Made by a program: the position numbers and the translations under genes. A DNA stretch of 64,000 nucleotides from Gonocerus acuteangulatus. Its lineage: Eukaryota; Arthropoda; Insecta; Hemiptera; Coreidae. This document shows, in pieces, positions 56,262-64,000 of this stretch (its first letter is position 1; every line of letters begins with the position of its first letter). The notes under the pieces are model-generated. The model had not been told where the DNA came from. It did not search any database and saw only the letters and a list, made by a program, of their open reading frames with translations. Location of the stretch: assembly GCA_946811695.1 (NCBI GenBank), contig OX328130.1, positions 76,405,599 to 76,469,598 of the forward strand, in the 5' to 3' direction.

Positions 56262-56599
56262 ACCGAAACCCCGACGATCAACGCTTCCTACTTCCGAACG
56301 GTCGACCATATCTTCTCAAGTAATTTTTATACTCTTGAATTATAATTTGCTCTATAATGTGCAGAATTAATAGAAGAAATATATTTTGAAATTGTTAAAT
56401 CGTTTTATTAGGAGTAGGGGACAAGTTTTTTTTTTTTTTTTTTTTTTCCATGGGTTTTATTGGTAATCTCATAAGAAGGACTGTGTCTCATTTTCTAACC
56501 GCGTTATTGTTTGGAGTTGTGTAAACGTTTTTTTGTTTTTTTTTTTTGTTAATTAGTTGTAGAATACTGCTCTAATATTGCTTTTACATTTTACTAAAT

Positions 56600-56935
56600 G
56601 GGGCGAGATTAGCTCAGTGGTAGAGCACTGACTAATGGTCCCGAGCACTGGACTCATATGCTGGAGGACCTGAGTTCAAATCCCGAGCATAGTACTAAAG
56701 ATTATATCTCCTAGAGTCTTTGTTCGTGGGTTGAATTCGGCCTCCCTGACCGTCCCTAGGCCAACCCAGTCTTTAATTAATTTAATAATGGGTACCTTTG
56801 TCGAAGCACAAAGGTGAAAATCAGGCATAGTACTGACCACACTATCTCCCTAGTGTGCCGTATGGTCACGAATCAGATACCTCTACAGTATCTGCCCCTC
56901 AGGGCCCTTGTGGCCTGTTACGGGACTGATTTTTT
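56600..56935 (+). mobile_element. SINE family A with a duplicated head segment
   Basis: GGGGCGAGATTAGCTCAGTG...GAGCACTGACTAATGG is followed by a second GAGCACTGGACTCATATGC before the B box, so part of the head is present twice. Body and T-rich tail (GGGACTGATTTTTTT) are complete. Confidence 0.9.
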
Positions 56936-57269
56936 TACTTGTTTACTTTTTATTAACAGGTATGACCACAAAACACCTTTTTCTTGACCGTTTTCTCACA
57001 GTAAAAATATCACAGTTTTTAGTGAAACGAAAAAAAAATATTTTAAACCACTTATTTTATTCCTGAAATATTGATATTACCCAGGAAGTCTCAAGAGTAT
57101 ATGGAGCTTTTAAACAAATTTTATTTTTTGCCAAAATGTACCATGAACTTGGTGCATTTAGGTTGTTTTTTTTTTTTGTTTTTTTTTTTATTTATTTATG
57201 AGCATCCATGCGCATCTAAGGCGTTTCGCTCCAAACAGTTATTGCATATATACATCTAAAAACAAATGG

Positions 57270-57304
57270 TATACATCCAAATATATACACACATACATAC
57301 ATAT

Positions 57305-57351
<47 letters not shown>

Positions 57352-57570
57352 CATATATACACACAAACATACATACACACATACATAGACACACACACAT
57401 TTATATATATTACATCTATCATTATACATCTATAAACAAATTATATGTAGAAATGACAATATATTCACATCTAAAAACGAATATATATATATACATCTAT
57501 ACATATATATATATACATCTACACATATATATATATATACATCTACACATATATATATATACATCTAAAC
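57270..57570. repeat. TA/CATA microsatellite field
   Basis: Alternating (TA)n, (CATA)n and ACATCTA words; the open frames across it are tyrosine/isoleucine-rich artefacts. Confidence 0.9.
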
Positions 57571-57677
57571 TAATTCATTAATTACATGTTATCGTTCTTT
57601 ACAGTTTACCAAGTGGCGTAATACCTTCCTTATGTTTTTTATTGCAATTGTTTGAATATAGTATTGAGATGGTGTAG

Positions 57678-57750
<73 letters not shown>
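57678..57750. repeat. A65 G8 homopolymer junction at the LINE 3' end
   Basis: 65 A's then 8 G's on +; in LINE sense this is C8 then T65 right after the stop codon region. Confidence 0.95.
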
Positions 57751-57751
<1 letters not shown>

Positions 57752-60095
57752 GAAAGTGTTAAATTTGTCCATACATATTAATAGTTTTGAGGTGTGTAAG
57801 GATTGCTGGTATGTGTGGACTGCTGTCAGTAAGTAATTCGGTCATGTCATACGGTAAGTCTAGATTTTGACGTTGTCGGCATTCTGTTAGTATGTGTTTT
57901 ACGGTTAGTTCGGTGTTACAGATTTGACATGTAGGCTTTTCTTTTTTAGTCATTAAGTACTCGTGTGTTATTCGTGTATGTCCAATTCTGAGTCTAGTTA
58001 GTACTACTTCTTCTCTTCTGTTTTGTCTGTGACTGGAAGGCCATTCCGCGATGTTCCGTTTTATTTGTCGCAGTTTGTTGTTGGTAGATAGGTTTGTCCA
58101 GTCATTTTGCCATTTGTTGGTGATTTGGTGTTTAGCCTGTCTCGTAAGGTCTTGGTAAAAAATGTCTAGTGGTTGAATTGTTAAGTCTTGAGTAGCCAAT
58201 TTTGCTTGTTCGTCTGCAGTCGTACTAAGTCCTAGGTCTTCATGTCCTGGCAGCCAATATATTGTTGTATGTATGCCTGAAAGTTGTAAATTGTAGATGT
58301 GTTGTTTGATTTGGATTGCTTTGGGATGTTGACTGTATAAGTTCTGTAATATGTGTAGTGAACTGAGAGAATCTGTACAGATGATAATGTTTGTGTGTTG
58401 TGATGGAGGAGTGTTAGTGAGGGCAAGAAATATTGCATGGAGTTCAGCTTCTAGTATATTGTACAGCGCCGGGAGTTTTTGCTTGTAGATAGTGCCATTT
58501 ACAATAGCTGCCGATCCAATGCCGTGTTTTGTATTTGAACCATCGGTGTATTCAAGGATGTAGTTAGTTTGTCGATTTAAGAAGTCCAAGAAGTTAGTTT
58601 TGTATAAATGTTTGGATAATATGTTTGACTTTTTGTACTTGGAGAGGGATGTGTCTATTGTGAATTTAATGAGCCATGGAGGAGTGAGTAAAATGGTCTG
58701 TTTCTGTATTGGTTCTGTTTGTAGATTTGTAATCTCCTCTATTTCTAAGCTTCTTATAGCAAGAGGTCGGGCATGCTTGTTATTTATTTGGTATTGATTA
58801 ATATTAGGGTTTTCTATGATATCCCTTGTGCAGGATGGCTGAGGGAGAGACTTAATTTTGTAGTAATACTTTGCAATTAAGTATTTTCTTCGGATCTCTA
58901 GTGGAGGTTCTACTGCCTCTACGTTCAGGCTGCATATTGGGCTTGATCTGAAGGCACCCAGTGCTAGACGTAGTCCTGTGTTTGATATTGTGTTAAGCAT
59001 TTTCAGTGTAGTGGGCTTGGCAGATGAGTATGCTACGCATCCATAATCCAGAAGGGACCTGGTGTAACATCGATAGAAGTTTAGCAGTACTTTTCTGTCT
59101 GCACCCCATTTAGTGTTTGCTAGAACTCTCAAAATATGCAGAGATTTTTTACATTTAACGAGAAGTTCTTTTAAGTGGGGAACCCATGTGAGGTGTTTGT
59201 CAAAATGAATTCCTAAAAATTTTATTGTAGTTGTTTTTGTAATGTCTGTATCGTACATAGTAAGTTGGTAGTCTATGTTCCGTCTTTTCTTTGTAAATAA
59301 TATAGATTTTGTTTTGGTTGTCGAGAACTTCATACCTGTTTTGTCGTTCCAGAGTGTAAGTGTATTGATTGCGTTCTGTATTCGGTCTTGGGCTTGTTCA
59401 GTGGATTTTGAAGTGTAGAATATTAAAAGATCGTCAACATACAGGCTATATTCAATGTCAGGGGGTATGTATTCGACAATTGTATTCATTCCAATGATAA
59501 ATAGGGTTGTACTTAGTACGCCCCCTTGAGGTACTCCCGTCTCTAGTTGATATATATCGGAGAAACAGTTGCCATTCCTTACTGTGAAAGATCTTCTAGA
59601 GAGAAACCCAGCAATAAATGCCAAAGGTTTTCCTCGTATTCCCCATTCAGAGAGTTGTTTGAGGATAATATCTTGCCGGATTGTGTCAAAGGCTTTGTTT
59701 ATGTCAAATGAGACTGCTAGGAGGGATTTTTTATTTGTAAATGCGTTAAGAATAGAGTTTTCTAGTCTAACGATGTGGTCGGTTGTCGAATGATTTGTCC
59801 TGAATCCACATTGGAATTTAGAGAGGAGACCTTGTGACTCAATATACCATAGTAGCCTTTTGTTGAGCATTTTTTCAAATAGTTTGCAGACGCAGCTTGT
59901 CAGGGAAATCGGTCTATAACTGGAAGGGTCAGGTTTTGTTTTGTTTGGTTTTAGTATAGGTATAATTGTGCTATGTCTCCAACAGTCAGGGTAATTTCCT
60001 GTGTTATAGATATTATTGAAAATTTGTAGTAGTGCATTTAGGTTGTGAAGGTATCTGTAATGAAACTCAATTATCCGTAGTTTATTTGGTGTAGA
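57743..60095 (-). mobile_element. 5'-truncated I/Jockey-like LINE
   Basis: Sense is -. The 5' end is cut inside the RT N-terminal region at about 60095, next to a 40-bp tandem array. The 3' end is a 14-base untranslated stretch plus a C8T65 tract. GGTGTAGAA occurs at both borders (57671-57679 and 60089-60097), a candidate target duplication or junction microhomology. The endonuclease and gag parts are lost. Relatives at 16319 and 36880 are far more decayed. Confidence 0.88.
57759..60095 (-). CDS. LINE pol fragment: reverse transcriptase, RNase H, zinc knuckle
   Basis: An open frame of about 779 codons without stops; the first internal ATG is at 59870, but the frame runs upstream to 60095 (LRIIEFHYRYLHNLNALLQI, SSYRPISLTSCVCKLFEKML). 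Numbered from that ATG: LLAVSFDINKAFDTI (motif A, about 51-65), TGVPQGGVLSTTLF (motif B, about 111), YSLYVDDLLIFY (catalytic YVDD, about 141), then FLGIHFDKHLTWVPHL. RNase H follows: EYTDGSNTKHG, EAELHAIFLAL, CTDSLSSLHIL and LPGHEDLG...ADEQAKLA, with the Asp-Glu-Asp-Asp set visible. C-terminal knuckle CQICNTELTVKHILTEC. Stop TAA at 57759. Open and recent-looking, but lacks its own start and endonuclease, so not autonomous. Confidence 0.93.
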   Translation of the reverse strand, partial: STPNKLRIIEFHYRYLHNLNALLQIFNNIYNTGNYPDCWRHSTIIPILKPNKTKPDPSSYRPISLTSCVCKLFEKMLNKRLLWYIESQGLLSKFQCGFRTNHSTTDHIVRLENSILNAFTNKKSLLAVSFDINKAFDTIRQDIILKQLSEWGIRGKPLAFIAGFLSRRSFTVRNGNCFSDIYQLETGVPQGGVLSTTLFIIGMNTIVEYIPPDIEYSLYVDDLLIFYTSKSTEQAQDRIQNAINTLTLWNDKTGMKFSTTKTKSILFTKKRRNIDYQLTMYDTDITKTTTIKFLGIHFDKHLTWVPHLKELLVKCKKSLHILRVLANTKWGADRKVLLNFYRCYTRSLLDYGCVAYSSAKPTTLKMLNTISNTGLRLALGAFRSSPICSLNVEAVEPPLEIRRKYLIAKYYYKIKSLPQPSCTRDIIENPNINQYQINNKHARPLAIRSLEIEEITNLQTEPIQKQTILLTPPWLIKFTIDTSLSKYKKSNILSKHLYKTNFLDFLNRQTNYILEYTDGSNTKHGIGSAAIVNGTIYKQKLPALYNILEAELHAIFLALTNTPPSQHTNIIICTDSLSSLHILQNLYSQHPKAIQIKQHIYNLQLSGIHTTIYWLPGHEDLGLSTTADEQAKLATQDLTIQPLDIFYQDLTRQAKHQITNKWQNDWTNLSTNNKLRQIKRNIAEWPSSHRQNRREEVVLTRLRIGHTRITHEYLMTKKEKPTCQICNTELTVKHILTECRQRQNLDLPYDMTELLTDSSPHIPAILTHLKTINMYGQI

Positions 60096-60100
60096 AGAAA

Positions 60101-60324
60101 AAAAGCGGTACTTAGCTATCCTCTCCGCTTAGTTTATTCCTCTCCGCTTAGTTTTACCTAAAAGCGGTACTTAGCTATCCTCTCCGCTTAGTTTTACCTA
60201 AAAGCGGTACTTAGCTATCCTCTCCGCTTAGTTTTACCTAAAAGCGGTACTTAGCTATCCTCTCCGCTTAGTTTTACCTAAAAGCGGTACTTAGCTATCC
60301 TCTCCGCTTAGTTTTACCTAAAAG
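60101..60324. repeat. 40-bp tandem repeat, five copies
   Basis: AAAAGCGGTACTTAGCTATC + CTCTCCGCTTAGTTTTACCT. The first copy has an extra 19 bp; the others start at 60160, 60200, 60240 and 60280. AAGCGG/CCGCTT within each unit can pair as a hairpin. Confidence 0.93.
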
Positions 60325-60329
60325 TACAT

Positions 60330-61560
60330 GTTTTTAAGTTGCTATCCTATAAATTTCATCGCCGTACTCGGCCTTATGTGTGCACAGTCTAATAAAATGA
60401 AGGTGTCAATTTGCGATGGGATTATTTTACGAAAGACGAGTTTTTTTTTGTTTTTTTTTTATCGTTCTGAAGGGTGTATTCAACCGCGGGAGGTCATGGG
60501 CACCCAAAGAAAGGAAGGAACCTTTTAAATAAATCTTAAATACATTTTTTAATTTTATTATATAGAAAATGAATAATTGAATTAAAGAATAAAGAGAAAA
60601 AAATTTCAAAAAAAAAAAAAAAAAAAATCTAAAAGCCTCCAGCCCACACCGCGGAAAGGGCACCGTCCGAGCCCAGAACCACCGCGACACCGCTGCACTG
60701 CTCTCCTAGTAAAAATGCTTTAACAGGGGAAACCTAATCATGCAAGGCTCTACTGGGAGTTGTGCTCGCCCCCTCCCCCGGGAGGGCGTCCACAATCTCC
60801 AGAGCCCGGGACTGTGACAGTCCAGAGAGCACAGCGATGTAAAGACGAGTTTAACATTATTATTTTCTGCAGAGAGTTGTTGAACAGTTTGAGATAGCAA
60901 GTAACTGAACATTTACAGTTTACATCTACATAATATCTCGTGTAAAAATATCATCATTTATTCGTTATAAGCAAAAATTTCAATAAAGAGGAATACGTCG
61001 AGACAATTTAACTTTATTGCAATGTTTTGTTAATTTATTCAACTGAGCACTCGAAAATACGTTTGGAATGATACATCCTCGATACAAATGCAGAGTATCG
61101 AATGTGAAAAAATGCATCTTTCATTGTCAATCTTTACTAATTTCTGCTGCACTTATGTACGGCAAATTCTTCAATCTGACTTCACTCTATTAACGGGAAA
61201 GTATTTCACTATCAAAAGGTCAAATCAGCCGAATATTTGACTGTCCAAAAAAAAAAGTTATGAATAAATACTTTTTTCCACTCAGAAAATTGGTAATTTT
61301 CATATTCGATACTCTGCATTGGTAACGACGACATATCTCTACCAATTGAATAAAATATGACTTTTTTAAGTTGAATACTTGAATGTTTTTCACGGTTTTC
61401 GTCATATAAAACCCGTTTATCATCCGAAATAATTATTCTATCGAATTGGCAGTGGCCTTATTTGACTTAGCAATACAGAATACCTTTAAAATGACACCAA
61501 AATCATAAAGATTCAAGTACCTACAGGTTTTATTCCCCAAAGTCGGGCGTTTGGCACCGC
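60330..61560. repeat. unclassified interspersed repeat, copy 2
   Basis: Inverted relative to 22027-22830. A GC-rich insert (about 60460-60830) with an A-run at 60609-60627 splits it; the insert contains CGGTGGTTCTGGGCTCGGAC on - and may be another SINE of unknown type. Confidence 0.6.
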
Positions 61561-62699
61561 CGAACGCACTGAGTGCGCCGTGTAGACTTTCATTAGCTGT
61601 GTACACGACTGAAGTATTTATATTACTTTCTTTCTGGTTTTCTTCTGAATTTTATTGTGCAATGAAAGAAAAAAAAAACTCAGGTATTTAGTAACCAATG
61701 AAATAGAAATTAGAGATAATTATGTCTGACACGAGGGCTAAAACATGTGCTTGATTTAATGCCAAAAAACATGTTGTTTTTTTTCCTTCTTAACTAGGTA
61801 ATTAAAACCTTCTCAATAAATACTTTGATGATATTTTTTTGAATACCAACAATAAGAGTAATTAACAATAACTCGAAAACATAAAAACCTTTCTTTCATC
61901 ATACTCATCTAGAACCAATTAACTTAACTACACCAAGTATATTAGTAAAAACTCTTTTGAAATACTGTTAATTCTCACTTTAAAGTGCAAATGAGGAATT
62001 ATTTTAAAATGGCTTATTTCCAGCTGATCCTGCCTTTAATTGCTACGCCATCTTGAGCTATAAAACTCTGAGGATGATTGAAATTTAATGTCGGCAATTA
62101 CAGATTTGCTTAATATGGACGATATTATAAGGAATTACTCCGGGTTTTCAGTATCGTGGTAACATTTTATCTATTTTTTTGGTTTGTTTCTTTTTATTCG
62201 CTTAATACGAGTAAAAAAATGTAATTGGCTCTTTTAATAACAGCTCAATTTATGTTGATGACTCACAGGACATTTGATTTGTCCAGGAACCGTTTTCTAC
62301 CAGTCAGAAGAATGGTGACGACTAAAAAAAAAAAAAAAATAGCTCTTAGAGATTGCAACAAATATAAACATACTAAATGCCAACATAGAAAAATGTAAAA
62401 ACATAACAAGAGCCTGTTTGTAGTTCAAGCGAATAAATAAGATACAAATGTATTATATTACAAATTAAAAACTAAGTTAATAATCATTTTTCATTCAATA
62501 TCCTTCATTTCAATTATTCTAATTATTAAAATAATTTGAACCTGATTTATGTTTCTAAATTAAATAATTTAGCTTGGGGAGAGTGTCGCCGAAAAGGGAA
62601 ATCGAACTTGTCAAAACAGCAATTGAACTATGCATGGTCCTACCAGGCTTATAAATAAATAATTATAAAAATAACAATAATTATATATATGTATATATA

Positions 62700-62759
<60 letters not shown>

Positions 62760-63400
62760 TGTGTGTGTATATTAGAATATTGTTAGTATTTCATTCAATT
62801 TGCAAAAAATTGCAGAAATTGGAAAAATCTTTAACAAGCAGCCCTAATTTGCATTTATTTCTTAAAAGATCACAAAATATTAGTTTATTTACCAATTGTT
62901 TTCCCTCTAAATTTCCAATTACACAATGGAATTGAGAGATAATCTGAGTTCTGAGAATGCCGTACGAAAGGTAATTATATTTCACAACGTCTGTTGGATT
63001 GGCAGTTTTTAAAGAAGTTTTTTGGAAGAATAGTGATGAATTTATTTATAATATCAACTATTTGAAATACTAATGCGGTTAGAAAAATATACTTTAGGAC
63101 AATGAAAGCGAATTAGCCTTAATGCACGTAAAAAAACGTGATGAAACATTGAAAAATAATGTGTACTACTAGGAAATGTGGTGTTTCCTTTAAAAAACAC
63201 ATTTTTCTGTATTAAAACTAATTAAGAATATGTCTGAAACAAAATGAGATGGAAACTTCCTGTTGGATAAGTTTAACCAAATTTTTGGCCTAGTTTTGGC
63301 TGCTTGAGTATTGTCATCTAATTGCGATAAACCCTGAATAAAGAATGTTTGTTTTATTATTTTATTTCTTTAGAAAAAAATAGTCTACCGAGTTGTTATT
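61561..63400. other. AT-rich region, no gene seen
   Basis: (TA)n with TG interruptions at 62680-62758. Short frames have no domains. No RNA gene recognised. Confidence 0.5.
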
Positions 63401-63401
63401 G

Positions 63402-63665
63402 AAAAAAAAAATCAGCCGTAACTAGCCACGAGGTCCCAGAGGGACAGGAACTATAGAGGCATCTGATTCATGATCATAAGGCGCACTAGGGAGATAGTGT
63501 GGTCAGTAATATGCTCCGCCCACCTGATTTTCCCATTGCTGCTTCGACTGCTAGAGTCATTAGCACCAAAGTAGCCATAAATTAATTTAAGGCTGGGTTG
63601 GCCTAGGGATGGCCAGGGAGGCCGAATCCAACCCATGAACGAAGACACTAGAAGATAAAAATCTT
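63402..63665 (-). mobile_element. SINE family A, head missing
   Basis: Complement of the family body: TCAGCCGTAACTAGCCACGA (tail side, preceded by A's) through GACACTAGAAGATAAAAATC. The tRNA-like head is absent after 63665. Confidence 0.88.
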
Positions 63666-64000
63666 CAGTGTGTTATTGAACAAAAGTTAATATTAATTCT
63701 TGCTGGAACTTCGGTCGGATTATGCTGCTTTTGTGTCGCAAATTGTTTTGTTGTTATTTATTAATAAGCCAATATGTTATGAGTAGATATTTTATCGGCA
63801 ATTAGATACAGCATGCTATTGTGATAAGACACCAATATCACTCCCCTAATACCATCGGCTAGAGAGATAATTCTGCCGCTGTCCTAAGGCGGGGCGGCCC
63901 TAAAGAGAAATGGAAGCAATAAATGCATTAGCTTCCCCAAACCAATCAGGGATTTGTGATTTATTGCTGTAATAAAATTGGAATTGGCCCGACACAAAGG
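63666..64000. other. unassigned end of window
   Basis: Nothing recognised; no homeodomain exon. Confidence 0.4.

Overview
This window is eukaryotic, AT-rich, intron-bearing animal DNA, almost certainly from an arthropod and probably an insect. The one recognisable host gene encodes an insect-type Unc-4 homeodomain protein. The mobile elements (Penelope-like, PIF/Harbinger with a MADF-BESS partner, piggyBac, R2-like, Jockey/I-like LINEs, tRNA- and 5S-derived SINEs, mariner- and hAT-type MITEs) and the many long (TA)n tracts fit a large insect genome. The order cannot be fixed from sequence alone. There are no bacterial operons, CRISPR arrays or viral genes.

Layout. 1-4602 holds fragments of a tRNA-derived SINE, MITEs and the 3' end of a LINE. 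4606-15163 is one PIF/Harbinger DNA transposon with long inverted ends and a TAA target duplication. It carries a DDE transposase on the + strand and a MADF-BESS protein on the - strand, with interlocked exons and introns. It was later hit by a SINE (6832-7192), a complete Penelope-like element (7631-11368), a hAT MITE (12161-12891) and a (TA)n tract holding two miniature Penelope remnants. 15.8-31 kb has LINE and R2-like 3' ends, two unrelated tandem arrays that both have a 119-bp period, foldback elements and another hAT MITE. 31.5-40.2 kb has SINEs, TIR elements, a 150-bp minisatellite and, at 38.0-39.2 kb, a SINE whose tRNA-like head is repeated 21 times. 42768-44620 (- strand) holds the last two coding exons of unc-4; upstream exons are not in view. 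45.3-64 kb has more LINE debris, a 2.66-kb palindrome (48316-50979), a TIR element inserted in a SINE, an internally deleted piggyBac and a 5'-truncated LINE with an open 779-codon RT-RNase H frame.

The genes do not form a pathway. The window is an intergenic/intronic neighbourhood of a developmental regulator (unc-4) packed with nested mobile elements, and insertion order can often be read from target duplications. The strongest points are: the Groucho-type C-terminal exon of unc-4 in a frame with no start codon; interlocked Harbinger genes; hammerhead-like motifs shared by Penelope and foldback elements; three hAT MITEs with the same ends but different short-period cores, one with its empty site preserved in the opposite arm of a palindrome; and the SINE-head array.
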